Of a stretch of 64,000 nt of DNA, positions 45,119 through 58,188 are shown piece after piece (position 1 is the stretch's first letter; every line of letters starts with the position of its first letter). A program made the position numbers and the translations under genes. The notes under the pieces were generated by a model. The model was not told where the DNA came from and did not search any database. It saw only the letters and a list, made by a program, of their open reading frames with translations. This stretch comes from Scleromitrula shiraiana (Eukaryota; Ascomycota; Leotiomycetes; Helotiales; Sclerotiniaceae): assembly GCA_028455995.1 (NCBI GenBank), contig JABELC010000001.1:620001-684000 (forward strand). The letters run 5' to 3'.

Positions 45119-48100
45119 AATTTACAAGTATATATAAGATTATTATGGAATCGGATGATGAGCTTTCCCTTCTTGAATTTTCAGTGGTAGAAACTTAGAT
45201 ATTTGATGAATATGGAATTTTGATCTTATCATTCAGAGCCGTGCCTCGAATTTATGGTACCAAGTTGACGTGTTACTGTGTCACTTGCCTCCAAGGTTGC
45301 ATTGCATATGAAAGTTTAATGATACCAAATACATAAGTCTCCTGATCCGGGTTTATATCCTCACAGAAATGATTTATACTCATATTAAGAGATATTATGC
45401 TTGATTGGGTAAGGATTCTAGCCTGTTTCTACTCGCCTTCGTGAATATTATTCTTAAATAGCATATAGAATTATCCTTATATAAGGAGGCTTGATTGTAA
45501 CAAATCTCTCGAGTTCCCTCAAAGTCTTATATTCATGTATGCGCATTTCTCTACCTCCAAGTATTTTTATAGTTCCGCGAAAGGAAGAAAATGAGAGATA
45601 GTAAAAAGTACTTCCTGTTCTCGTTGTTGAATCCATTGCATACTATTTTCTCATCATTGCAGTACTAAATTGAAGGTTTCTTCCTCGACTTCTTCTTTTC
45701 AAATCAAATTATCACCCCCTCCGAACAAGTTCTCTCACCTGGCGCCCATGACCGGATTGATGTCGCCTTCAGCAATTAAGTCCTTAGGGCACCAGGGAGT
45801 CCAGAACCATATTCTGGACGGAGGCTATGGACGGTGGCTTGGGTTAGTTGGGCAATTAGACTATTGAGTGCTTGCTTGGCTGATAGCTGTTTGATGGGCT
45901 CTGAATGAGTTTGGTTGGGCTATGTTTGAGTGGATTAGATGTTTTGATGGTTATCCATTAAAAGAGGAGGGGAGAGATGAATGGATAGAAGATCGGAAGA
46001 AAAGGAAGAAGAGAAGAGAAGGGCGAGGCGGGCGAGGGTAAGAGGAGAGAAGAGGAGGCCGTGGAAATGGAGAGAGAAAACGGGTATGAGTGGGATGGGA
46101 TCGGTAGAGGGGGGAAAGGAATAGTTTAGAAAGAGAGTGAGCGACGAAAGAGATAGATATAGTGAGCGAAGTGGACAGGCTAACATGTTATTATACTCAT
46201 CGATCAATACCGTGGTATTTCTCGATTGCTAACCACAACGCAAGTAGTACATTCTAAATGTTCCCTTCCTATCTAGTGTGCGCGCAGGCCACAGCGGACA
46301 GGACAGCCTTTCCTTTGCAACAATGAGAATTTAAAGTTTCAAATGATCGTGTATATATTTCAGCAATAATGTAGTACTCTACCAAAAGTATTACAAAAAG
46401 CTGAATTATTGTATTCCTCGTATCTCAACAAGTAGGTCATCGAGAGCTGTACTCTAGAATAAGTTGCATGTTTGAACGACTAGACGAGGAAGTATTCGAA
46501 GAGAATTGAAGGGAATAGAAATCGGGCCCATAACTCAGAATATCGCCTCAGAGGGACTCCCGCGCACCTCAAAACGTGTATATAACTTATGAAGCTATAA
46601 AGTTCCTTAAGGGCTTCTTCCTCTCCGAAAATTACTAGTACATTACATAATCAAAATTTCTAGCAAGACGAGCCACGTGTAAGAGCGCTAAAGATAAAAA
46701 AATCATGGAGCGAGGCGAGGTAAAATAATTCGATACTAAAAGAAAAATTTTTCTTACTTGTTTTGTTTTATGTGTTTTCATTATCTATCTTAAATAAAAC
46801 TAGATTGGAGAATTTGATATGATAAGAAAGATTGATGAGCTTACATCATATAGTGTAAGCAATATGTAAGTAAAAAATGATTTACGATAGATATCTAGAT
46901 GATAAGAAAATTGTATATCGGCACGCTAGATGAGTGAAGAAGAGGTAGGGAATAACCGAAGTGGAGCGAGGAATAAAGGGGTAGAGAAATTGTGTTCAAA
47001 TATAGAGCAGAGAATACCGAGAATACTTATTTAGTTAAGACCTCTTGAAGAAAGATAAAGAAACGATAAGACCGAACCTTGAGTATATGACGTAATGATA
47101 CGCTCGTAAGATAAGATAAGAAATCGAGAAGATTGAGCTAACATTTGAATATCTGGATAGAAAGATAATTGGGCGAATTGACTGTCATTAAACTTGATAC
47201 TTGCGTTGGCCATTATTTATTCTATATCGAATCCTAATTGGCGTGAATAGAATCCTTTGTTTACAAACCTAAACATCTCACTTAGACACAACACAGCACA
47301 ACACTCCCGAGGTCCAGGCCCAAATACTCGGTGAACATCATTCAAACGAACACGTACAGCAGCACCCCTCTCCCTAAAAATCACACATAGCACCGCAGAA
47401 TCCCAATCCCAATCCCAATCTCAGCTCGATCCGGCGTCACCGTCCCCGTCATCATCATCATCATCACCATCATCATCATCATAATCATCGTCATCACTTT
47501 CATACTACACACATGACAAAACTAATTAATGCCTCTCCGACCAACTTCAGCTCATCAGCCCATCCGAAGTCTCCAGCACCGGTAGTAGAATCCGTGAGTG
47601 GGGGTTTAATTATTCTTTTATCCCAGCCCCAACACAACCATGGTGATTCTTGATACATAGCTGAAAGGATCTTGGTATTTCGTTGGTGTGATGCTAAGTT
47701 GTGACCTGGAAGGGGAGCTTCGTGTTTGTTAGCGGTGCTGGCTGGCTGGCTGGTAGAACGCTGGCGTAAACGGGGTTTAGAGGGGGGGGATTTAAGGGGA
47801 TTTTTCTTCTTGGGGAGATTACCGGAGGTGTGGGATGCATGGGATGGTTGTACTTGGGTCGATCGGTGGTATTGTGGTATTGTGGTATTGACCTTTTCAT
47901 CGTTGCTTCACTGATGTGACCATGATGGTAATGTGGAAATGGATACACAGTAGGTAATAAGATGAAAGAAATATTGTTGTTATACAAACCCTACGCCAAC
48001 ATCGCCGTAACAACACGGACACAAGAGAACCAACCCTGCTATAAGACAATACGGTAAAGAAAAAACCAAGCCTCAGAAAAATTCAATACCACAGAAGAAG

Positions 48101-51100
48101 AAAAAAATGAAGAATTTTTTCTACTAACTTTATTATCTTCGTTTCACATTCTTCTAGAAATAAATTTCTTCTTCCTCGTCTCGTCTCGTCTCATCATGTA
48201 TTTTCGTTCGGTTACCTAGCGTCATGAACGTTAGGTTGGTTGATTTTCATGCCATGCTACAGGTTACAGCGATCGATCAAATAACATGGCAGGGCGTTCC
48301 CGTCCTGGGTTTTTTTCTGCTTTATGTTTCAGATTGTTTGTTCTAGAGAGGCTAGTGATAGTGAAGCAAGCTAGCTACCGTGCTAGTCCTCGCTAGTCAT
48401 TTTGTTAGCTTGGAGGTTCGTATAGATAGTAGATAGTACGGAGCTGGGTATATTTATATCTACGCTTGGGATTTGGGGACGAGAGATAATGAATGGGCTG
48501 GACATGTTGGTTTGATATTGGTATTGATATTGATATTCGTGATTGAAAATAGAATGGCATGACATGATTGATGATCGATATAACCCTCAATCCCACTACC
48601 AAATTATTAATCAACCTGGTGAACTGCCTGGGTGTGAAAACCTGTAAGCAAGTACGCAAGTACCGATCGGTAGATAAATGTCATTCATTAATCAAAATCA
48701 ATGAATGTCAATGAATGAAGGACCCAAAATTGATAGAACTAGATAAAACTAGTATCATATCAAATCAAACCAGCCCATGGTCTAACTATAGTAGTCTGGA
48801 AGTTAATTGATCGCTTATGTAGATAATGATGCCAAATACGGTCTGGTTTGAGGCTTGATCTTCGATTGCTTTGACAGACATGTCAAACTACCTACGGAGT
48901 TATAGATAGTACCTCGAGAGTACTTACTATTCACTACGAGGCTAGGTAGGGTTTTCGGTACCGATTTGCCTTGTCTCATGATACGAAATCGAGTATGTAT
49001 GTATGTATGTATGTATGGAAAATTTCAAGAATTGAGATTATCTATATAGATATAGATGTTTGGAAATATCATGTGTCTTACCTAGGTACAGTAGATATAT
49101 AAATATAGATATCCTAGATTAATCACAATGCGAACAAATATCTATCTAGTGATTATGCCGGTAGTGATGATCTTACTCCTTGTTAAATCGGAAGCGCGCG
49201 ACTGATGAATAAATAACGACTAGGTATGAAGGAGATTTTCCAGGCAATTAATCAATATCGATGGTTTATTTCTTCACAGCCTCATCCTCCTATCGCAGAT
49301 GAAAACCAAATTATTAAATCCATGAATGAAGAAATTTGAACTCCACAAAAGTCTTATATTGATCGCCAGATAGATATACGAACGAAATGGGTCCTTCGGG
49401 ATCCATAATTGAGATGTAGTTACATGGTTTAAGCTTTTTGTATTGTATTTTACTTGTGTTGGTATATGATTGATGGTGTATTGATCGAATCTATCTGGGT
49501 CATATACGATATGATGATGGGATGGATGGATATCTTTTGATAATACATATAAGGCATTAGCCACTGCGGGGCCAACCTCCTCCTTTACGGTTTACTCGAT
49601 AGTTCTATCTAGGTATAGTATTATATGTATGGGATGTATGCCGCTTACTCGCTAATGCAAAAGAAGCTGCCAAGTCGATCGTCTTCGGGAAGGACGGAAG
49701 ATGTTGTAGTCCAGGGGGATTTATTGGTTATTACCTTCATGTTGTATATATCTACTGTTGGAGTTGGAGATCATGAGGATGGTTGGGATGAATCGGAATG
49801 GGGTGATGGGAGGTGAGGTGAGGGGCTTAGTAAGTTGACTGCCGCTTGCTCGGATTACACGCGTACCTACCGTCTCCATTGAAGAAAAGGCTGTGCTGAA
49901 TAAATGGAGGGGAGGAAAGTTGTTTGGCTTTGGGGAATTATTCTTCTAGGTGATTATCTAGGGCATACACGTGTATGTACTTATTATTAGTACTACTGTA
50001 GTACGTACGGAAGGATAAGTTGGAGAGCTCGAGGCTAGCTAAAATATGCATCATCTAGTAAGACTTTACCCTCGATAGCTTCATTAGAACCTATATCAAA
50101 AATCTACTATGAAATCAATCGTTCAATATCATTCGTTCATTATACGCATGGATGTTAACTAAAACTCCCATCCAAGTTAGAAAGCTACTGTAGTCTAGAT
50201 CCCCAACCTCTTTATCTGATGCTCTTCAATTTTTTTTCGATTCAAAAATCAAGTTTCAACGTTTGAAAATATCTTCATTATTGGCATTTCATTTGTCACC
50301 GTTTATTCACATACATATATACATAGTAGGTATAGTTTTCTATGCATTATCGTGGCATGGATCTACTTGCATGAGGCAAAGATTACCAGCCAGCCAGCCA
50401 GCCATTCAAAAAGTTGGAGGAGAGGGAATAATGCTTTGGCATAGCATGGCATAGCATGGCATGGCATGGCAGTTTGGTACTGGACTAGGCATTATTCATT
50501 CTTTATCCAAGCTCACCTCCTCTTTCACCTGCGGTATGTATGTATGGATCGTACTGTACATACCATACCGTACTGTAGTGGTCAGCTTTGATGCATGTTT
50601 CTAATCAAGCCGCTGCCGCTGCCGTTGCCGCTCAAGCAAAACAGAAAGAAAAGAAATGAAAAAACGCCTACTCACGATAATTTAGTATTATATTTCATTT
50701 CGATTATTTTATTCTCCATTCCAAATTCATATATCCAGGACTATCTACCCGTGTTCTAATACTTAGGAAGTAACATTAATGACAGTGCGGAAATAAGACA
50801 CTCGGGGTTTTTTTTTCCTACATTGAATACAACATTCACATTTCGCATTTCGCATTTCGTATCTGGTGTTTGGTATTTCGTTACAGTACAGACTGTACAG
50901 TATAGTGTATGCCATGCCTACAACATTATTGTATGGCTTTTACTTTTTTTCTGCATCTTCTGAAACATTTATTTATGGATGAATTTTAATGATTTTACTT
51001 AACTTGATTTGATTTGATTTGATCTAATCCATGTAATTGGTGATGCAATTCTATTCAAATTAGAACTAGGAAACCATACGGAAGTAGACAGCAGTCAAGT

Positions 51101-51343
51101 TTAACTTGCTTGATGCATAACATAATAATAAGCACAGTCATAAGCACAGTCAATAAAATACTGGTACGAGTTACTCGTATATAATACACATAATAATTTT
51201 AACAGGTTATAATTTCAATTGGATCTTGGATACTTGGTTATATAGTCTTAACTCTACTTTCTTACGGATTTTCTCTCTATCTCTCTCACATATAACATAT
51301 AATAACATATAATATATAATATATAACATATAACATATAACAG

Positions 51344-51395
51344 ACTACACACTACACACTACACACTACACACTACACACTACACACTACACACA
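51344..51395. repeat. (ACACACT)n heptamer array
   Basis: About seven tandem copies of ACTACAC/ACACACT, directly after an ATAACAT-type field. Confidence 0.92.
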
Positions 51396-51954
51396 TACCG
51401 GCGGCACTCATCCATACATTCACATCCTTCATTAATTCGCGCTTCAATTTCACCTCCCCATTATTTATTTCTTCCAATTATGATCAATTCTTTACCGCAA
51501 AACCTTTATTAGAACTTTAATCCACAGTTTTATATAAACTAGGATTTGAGGCTTACAAGTTATTATTATTATAACCAACATTATCCTGGTTTCAACTCTT
51601 GGAGCTTGTACCTTTTCTTTCTAATACCCAGGTATCCTTGTTTGAAGCTCCATACTAACATACTATCTATCATACATCGTGCCATACATAAGAAATCTTA
51701 TAACTTAAGTTGCTTCAATAATTATAATTATAATTTCAATAATTATAATTATAATTATAATTATAATATCGATAAAGTACGGAGTATATCGCCATACTTT
51801 CCTCCCTCCACCCTCCACCTTCTACCTTCCACCATCCACCATCCACCATCCACCCTCCTCCTCCTCCTCTCCTCTTCAATTCTTGTTCTTGTTCTTGGAT
51901 TTTTATATCAAGAGAAGAAGTGAATATTTGAATCCAAGTGGGAATAAGTGAAGG

Positions 51955-52266
51955 AAAGGAAAGGAAAGAAAAGAAAAGAAAAGAAAAGAAAAGAAAAGTT
52001 AAGAGAAGAAGAAGAAGAAGTTAATAGAAGGAGAAGAAGTTAAGAGAAGAAAAAGAAGAAGAAGAAGAAGATATACTTTTTTTTATTGATTTATTCTTTA
52101 CTTTTACTACTATTGAATTTCAAACCGTCTTTTACGTCGACACTCACTACCTCAACCTTCCCACCTACGCAATACCTGCCTTCTATATTTCAATAACACA
52201 TCATAGTCAAAAACTCTCTTCCTACCCCTCCTCCCCCTCCTCCCCCTCCTCCCCCTCCTCCCCCTC
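51955..52266. repeat. Purine tract then (CCTCCC)n in presumed leader
   Basis: GGAAA/AAAAG copies to 51998, GAAGAAGAA clusters to about 52070, then a pyrimidine-rich part with (CCTCCC)n at 52225-52266. Strand asymmetry flips from purine to pyrimidine upstream of the start at 52471. Confidence 0.8.
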
Positions 52267-52470
52267 CTTCCTTTTCTTCTCTTTTATACTTTCTTTCTCT
52301 ATATCTTTTTTCATTAATATACTTTCTACCCAACACTTTAATTAATCTGGGGTTGAGTGCAATTGGAGGAAAAGAAATGGAATTAATATAATAACTTCGG
52401 ATTCATCTCCCTCGATATCTTCGAAGCACCCTCTTTACCAAACCAAAAGAGTACGCGATCAATCAAAATC

Positions 52471-55400
52471 ATGGGAAATAGTCAATCAGTGCAGGCCCCA
52501 GGAAGGTCTAAGGACAAGAATAATAAGAATAAGAACAAGTTATCGAAACCGAAAACCAAGCCTTCAGTTTTACCAATATCGACCTCAAATAGTCCAAATC
52601 CAAGTCGTCGGAACTCTGTTGCTGGAAAAGGAGCTATAAATACCTCAATCACAGTTCCAAATGGAAAACATCTCGTTATTCCTGAAGATGTAGATATCGA
52701 TCTTACTTTACCTATACCAACTCAAACGCCATCAAAGAGGAAGAGGATGAGCAGTATTTTTAGATCGAGATGTTCAAAGGAAGATCGGAATGAGGATCAA
52801 TTGAATACAAATATTGATCAGGTTCCGGATATCTTAACTTCAAATACTGCTGGCAGATTTACAAGAAGTGATTCTGTCAATTCTATTCAAGAACTTTCTG
52901 GAGAGAAATCTTGGTTGCCAAATCCGATTCCTAGGTAACTTTTCTCCTCTCTCCTCCCTTTCTCTATTTCCCCCATATATCTATTGGGAGATCCTATGCT
53001 AACGAATTATAGACCTTCTCATCATCGTGCAAGCAATTTGCTTTCACATATACCCTTTACTATGAATAATGATAATAATCGACTGTCCCTCGTCACCGAA
53101 ACGAAATCACCAAGACCAGATTCTATAAATATTGCAACGGGATTGGCAGGAAAACAATATGGAGAGATGGATTGGCAACTATCAGACCCTTTATTTCAAA
53201 GATCGCAATCGGATCCTGCGATATATGCACCAATTCGTCGAAAATCCCTTCTTCAACATGGCGTAGCAACGAGACTTATAATTCCAACATCACAAGAGAA
53301 CCAATTTCCAACTTCATTTCATGATTTCGGAAAATGGCAACCATCTTTGGCTTTAAGAACAAATTTGGAGAATCGACCTGGAGCACGTACAGCAACTCCA
53401 AATGATTTAGGTCATATTGGTGCATTTGAACTTGGTTCATTGAGGATTACGAATGGCTCAGCAAGTCCTACACCTAGTGTTGAAGAGAGAAGGGCAAGTT
53501 TACCATCAAATGAACATCATACTATTGGGGTAAAATCAACTTCACAACCACAAGGAATGACGCATCGAAGTTATACTATTTCTGTTCCTTCGGAAGCAAT
53601 GAAACCTCGTTGGATCACTGAAACTGAGACTTCTTCTAGTGGACCCCATCCTGATTCTTTGACCATCAAAATCCCTAATTCAAAAAACGTGGCAAATCCT
53701 ATACTGTCGCCTAACTCTCAATCATTGGGTGTAAATCTTCAATTGCCTCAATTGAGCCCATTTTCATTTGTGGCTAGTCCAAATGTGTCCCCAACATTAC
53801 AACCAACAAGCAAGAAGAATGCTGTAGAGGATGAATTATTTGAACCGGAAATTTCTACTCCTACTCTTGAATCGTCATCTGGTGTTGATAATGTATCTTT
53901 TGATTCTAATTTTGGTCCATCGCCTTCTACGCCTGAACAGCAAGTTTTGACTCGACTTCAAGGAACTCGTGAATCTGCTGCTAAACCTCTATCAAAGACA
54001 GATAGTGGATATAGTTCATCTACATCTAGAAGAAATTCCGATGCTCATGCAATTCCAATGATAAGTCCACAATCTCAACAACTTGCTAGAATGACCAATG
54101 GATCTTCTTCTTCAAGTGCAAATCAATCGGCTCAAAATCCTACTTCGAAATATCGACAAAGTATGTTGGCTGCACCACCCCAAGCTATGAATTCGAACCA
54201 AATTTCGTGGACATCTTTTAGACAACGACCACAATCATATCAAGCAGATTCATCCTTTACGATACAGGCACCCCGAACCACGAGGGAGCAGTTAAGACCG
54301 TCTCCGATTCCCGCTTCAACCCCACGTCGTCTGCATGAGAGAGTTGATAATCCTCAATCCAACCGTTTCTCAACTTTGGAAAATAATGAACATCATAATC
54401 TAAAAAGGCCAGTATCAAAGGAAACACTTGCTACGATCATGTCGGTTGGATCAGCTGAAGTTCGAGAAGAATCACCATACTTTCGATTGAATACTGCAAT
54501 CGCACCAAATTCAATCCCGGAGGAAGACTATCATGTTGGTTGGAGACCACCAAATATTCGAAGACATACCATGGCACCATCTACTCCTGCAACACCCAAA
54601 AATCAACGGCAGTCTTTGCAACAATTGCATACCCCTAGGACTCGTAATACTTACCCACAGGAAGACCAAACTGATTTTGAAACTCATATTACATCATTGG
54701 ATAATATTTCCGATAGTTTGGGAGCTTCGCCCTATGATTTAGCACTGACAGCCATGGATACCACACCGCCACGAAGAATGAGCCCAAGAACAAGAAGCAT
54801 GACTGAGCAAATTCAAACCCCTATCGCGAGAAAGCCCGTCTCTCGATCCAATTCTGAAGAACCCCCATTGTTGAGACCTGAACTAAATGAACGTCAAGTA
54901 TCATATAATTCTATCGCCAATGCAAACCCATTTGAAAATGGTAGTACTGGCCCAAATTCTAGAACAACTTCATCTGGATCAACATTTACCATTCGAGATT
55001 TGCCATCTCAAAGACGCGTAGTTGAAGAATCAAGAAGATTTTCCTTAACAAGAGTCGATAGGGTTCGAAGTCCACCACCTACTTCAATGCAAACTAAGAG
55101 AAGATCCATTCCAGTTCTAAGTGGGCCATTGGTTGTACCCAAATTGAGATCTTTGATGCCAGAACAACAAACATCTCAAAATTTGAGACAATCTCCTAGT
55201 CATTCACCAGAGAGAGGAACGAGGACACCACCATCATCCCGTGATTCATTGTTGGTTGAAATTCATCAAACTCCAGAAAAGGAAACTAGCTTGAATTTTC
55301 AATCCACCAACGAACAACTTCCAATACAACAATTTGAAAGGCCAAATAACTCTCGATCTCAGAGTGCTGGACCAGCTACTCAATATCATCGCCCATTACC

Positions 55401-55812
55401 TCTTCATCATTTTAGTTTCGATGTCGACAACAATCATTCTCGTCGTTCTTCCTACAGCGAGAAAGATTGGGAATCTCATGCTGGGGATTACAACCACACA
55501 TACGGATCTCAACTACCAATTCATGACCACATACATGACGATCACGCAGCTGGTACATCATGGTTTGATGAGTACCCTCAAACGAAATCGGCAGATGATG
55601 CTTCGGCGGATGATATCTTGGTTTTGGATCGTTATGCGGGGGGGTTGGGGTATGGTTATGAACCTGGTTTTGGGTTGGGAGGCAGTGCTGGGTTGAGAAA
55701 TTCGGGTATGCTGGCTGATGGGGAGAGGAAGGGTGTGGACGTTAGTAAGACTTATGGGTTGGATTTTAGTGATGTGCCGGTTTTCTTGCAGAGGGTCAGG
55801 GCGGGTGCTTAA
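52471..55812 (+). CDS. Large disordered protein with N-myristoylation-type start
   Basis: Exon 1 (52471-52934) and exon 2 (53013-55812) join across a 78-nt intron (GTAACT...TATAG, branch GCTAAC), giving 1087 residues. The start MGNSQSV fits the N-myristoylation consensus (Gly2, Ser at position 6 in MGxxxS numbering), and a Lys-rich segment follows (KDKNNKNKNKLSKPKTK), so membrane tethering by acyl plus basic patch is likely. The rest is almost wholly low-complexity and disordered, with many Ser/Pro sites (SPRP, STPATPK, SPSHSPERG) and basic RRNS/RRMS motifs that look like kinase targets. Two more ordered islands are a region near ANPFENGSTGPNSRTTSSGSTFTIRDLPS and the C-terminus (DYAHTY-like, then DILVLDRYAGGLGYGYE and GLDFSDVPVFLQRVRAG). 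No known domain was recognised; I do not assign a function. Confidence 0.85.
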
Positions 55813-56469
55813 TATGGCTGGGGTTGAGAAGGAAGATAAGGAGTTTCGGATGAGCTGTCGTCTTGGATTCTGCTTATTCCCTTGCTATATGAAACGTGGA
55901 TGAGGTGGGAGTCATACTCGTTCTTACACTATCATATCAAATACAGCCAGTAAATGATCGGCGTTGGTATTTGTTTGATTATTATATCATTTTTCTTGTA
56001 TATGGTTTGGTTTGGACTGGAATTTGGGGGCGGGTGGTCAAATGGATGTTGGTTTGGATACCCGGTTACTTTGCTTTATCTTTGCCTGGTTTATGCTATT
56101 TCTCTTTCTTTGCGTTTTTTATTCTCTTTCCTTCCTATTTCTCATTTTCTTTTCGTCTCCTTTCTTTACGTACATACATTCGGTTGGGTTGGGTTGGATA
56201 GGATTGGGTGGGTAGGATGGAATCGGAAGTGCATTCATTATCGTATGCATGCATATAGGACATATTTTTCTTACTCAGGGAGGTGGGATTGGACTGGACT
56301 GGATTGGATCGGATTTGTTCTGTTTTGATTTGATTTGATTTGATTTGGATTCATAGCGATACGGTAACATTTCAGCAATTTCTGATATTGCTCAGGAGTG
56401 CCAAGTGTGGAGACTAGGCGAAAACAAAGATGGGAAGGGAAGGGAAGGGGAGGAAAGATTGCATATAAG

Positions 56470-56503
56470 ATGGATGGATGGATGGATGGATGGATGGATG
56501 GAT
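56470..56503. repeat. (GGAT)n microsatellite
   Basis: About eight tandem tetramers. Confidence 0.9.
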
Positions 56504-56730
56504 ATTGCGAGAAGTGGGTTATATATAAAATCTGGAGAGTGAGGGGATGATTGCGCTATGGTGGTGTGATGTGGGTGGAATTGAAGGGATCAATATTTGT
56601 ATGTGTTGTAGTATTATGATACCATACTATACCATATCATACTTGATTGATTGATTAATTGATTAATTGATTACCGGTACATATATAATATATATCCTTT
56701 GAAAACAAACGAAATGAAATAATTAGTGTG

Positions 56731-56759
56731 TTTTTTTTTTTTTTTTTTTTTTTTTTTTT
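56731..56759. repeat. T29 homopolymer
   Basis: Twenty-nine consecutive T; length is likely unreliable in any assembly. Confidence 0.85.
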
Positions 56760-56945
56760 CTTGTGGGGTTTTTTGTTGAATGAGTGAGTGAGTGAGTGAG
56801 TGGGTGGGTGGGTTGTTCTTAGGAGGAATGGCTTGGTATGGATAGTAGATTCTATGTTCTATATTCTACGTTCCGGGTTCTAGGTAGGTAATAGGTGTAA
56901 GTCCGAAAAGTGAAAGATTTTGCGTTAAGTTGCTAGTTGCTAGTG

Positions 56946-57067
56946 GATGGATGGATGGATAGATGGTTGGATAGATGGATGGATAGATGGATAGATGGAT
57001 GGATAGATGGATGGATAGATGGATGGATAGATGGATGGATAGATGGATGGATAGATGGATAGATGGT
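56946..57067. repeat. (ATGGATGGATAG)n 12-bp array
   Basis: About ten copies of a higher-order 12-mer made of GGAT and GATA tetramers. Confidence 0.92.
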
Positions 57068-57424
57068 TGAGGATAGGATTCGATTAGATGCCAGTGGCGA
57101 AGAGGGGGGGGGAGGGGATTTAGCTAGTGGGGTAATGGGGTAATGGGGTAATGGGGTATTTATTTATTTATTTATTACTAACATATATACAATACTGTTA
57201 CTTGTATTAGAGAGATTAAATGGTCAGTTTAGCCTAGTGGATTGCTCTGTTGTGGATGTGATAGGTGATAGGTGATAGTTGTAGTAGGGTAGGTATTGTA
57301 ATGCTTGATGAGGATAGTATAGTAAGTAAGTAAGTAATGTTTGTAGGAACATACTAGTACGCTAATTTGAAGTACAGCATCTCGCTTGTTCTCGTCTATT
57401 AATTGTCTGTCTGTCTGTCTGTTT

Positions 57425-57512
57425 GGCTAACCAATCAACCAACCGAGTAACTAACCAAGCAACTAACCAAGCAACTAACCAAGCAACTAACCAAGCAACC
57501 AACCAAGTAACT
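57425..57512. repeat. (AACCAAGCAACT)n 12-bp array
   Basis: Six to seven copies of the 12-mer, with AACCAACC and AAGTAACT variants at the ends. Confidence 0.88.
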
Positions 57513-57654
57513 AACAAGATATCTTATTCTTCCCCAGTCTTTCTAAAGTATTAGAGTAAGTGATTTATTACCTACCAATCTATCAACACTGAAACCCACC
57601 CCGATTCGCAAATCAACAATCTATGCTAATTAGCTAATTAACCCCTCGCCCTCG

Positions 57655-58063
57655 CTACCCTGATGCCCTATGGATCGAGCCATTCTCATGCTTGGTAATA
57701 TCCCATGGTCGCTCTGACGAATACTCACAACATCTACATATGTAATTCTTCTTCTTCTCACTTTTTCTTGTTCCGCCTTCTTCTTTCTTCTTTCCATTCC
57801 CTTCTACATTCGAGCGTTTTCTCCTCGGCTCCCGATCCCGATCCGAATTAGAACTAGCATCCAATTCGCCATTGGGACGTTTTAAAAGTTCTCCCGAGAT
57901 TCGTTTTGTTAATGATGGTGCAGAGCTAGGCTGGAGTTTTGGTAACTTGTTCGATAATAATGAAAAATTCTGGAATTCCTCATCTAGTTCGAAACCTTCC
58001 GATAGGGTGAATGGGCCATTTTCCCCCCGCAATTGGTTGGATTTTGGGAGGGTGAAGGTGTAC
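57655..58063 (-). CDS. C2H2 zinc-finger ORF, 5' end unresolved
   Basis: The open frame ends at TAG 57655 and reads back through a basic, disordered middle (KRISGELLKRPNGE, DREPRRKRSN, KKKEEGGTRKSEKKK). At the C-terminus is a single finger CRCCEYSSERPWDITKHENGSIH, spaced C-x2-C-x12-H-x5-H, within the C2H2 range. An AG acceptor at 58064 (TATCATTAG) followed by TACACCTTCACC suggests that the exon starts at 58063, but I could not find an upstream exon with matching phase. An ATG at 58150 opens a different frame that stops at that very TAG. A TATAAAAG box lies at 58181-58188. The finger is clear; whether the gene is complete, or truncated, is open. A DNA- or RNA-binding role is inferred. Confidence 0.5.
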
Positions 58064-58180
58064 CTAATGATATGTCTCTTGGATGTGAACTTGCATATGG
58101 ATGTATGTAAGTAAGCTAGATGAGATGGATTGTTTGATAACAATACTCATCAATTCTACAATCCACACAGCATCGCACTC

Positions 58181-58188
58181 CTTTTATA
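58181..58188 (-). promoter_or_regulatory. TATA box-like element
   Basis: TATAAAAG on the minus strand, 118 bp upstream of the exon of the C2H2 ORF. It matches the core TATA consensus and is the only clear one near this gene. Confidence 0.35.

Larger units (their letters stand above)
45119..52470. other. 7.3-kb gene-poor, repeat-rich region
   Basis: No ORF above 125 codons and none with a domain. The left third (45.1-47.3 kb) is plain AT-rich sequence. From 47.4 kb on there are CCCAAT (47402-47420), ATC/CAT (47448-47490), GTATG (48990-49016), GGCAT (50440-50470), ATAACAT (51296-51340), ACACACT (51344-51395), AATTAT (51715-51770), AAAAG (51955-51998) and CCTCCC (52225-52266) repeats. The last 500 bp (AAG/GAAGAA-rich then pyrimidine-rich) are probably a long 5' UTR of the gene at 52471. 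Confidence 0.5.
55813..57654. other. Spacer dense in tandem repeats
   Basis: 1.8 kb without a supported gene. After the 3' UTR come TTGGA/GGATT repeats (56165-56340), (GGAT)n (56470-56503), a T29 run (56731-56759), GAGT copies (56780-56812), the compound ATGGATGGATAG array (56946-57067), GGGTAAT copies (57130-57160) and the AACCAAGCAACT array (57425-57512). Open frames at 55896-56328 are shadows with no motif. Confidence 0.5.

Noticed and set aside
52225..52266. CRISPR-like array (regular CCTCCC units)
   Set aside because: Simple hexamer microsatellite without spacers; eukaryotic context.
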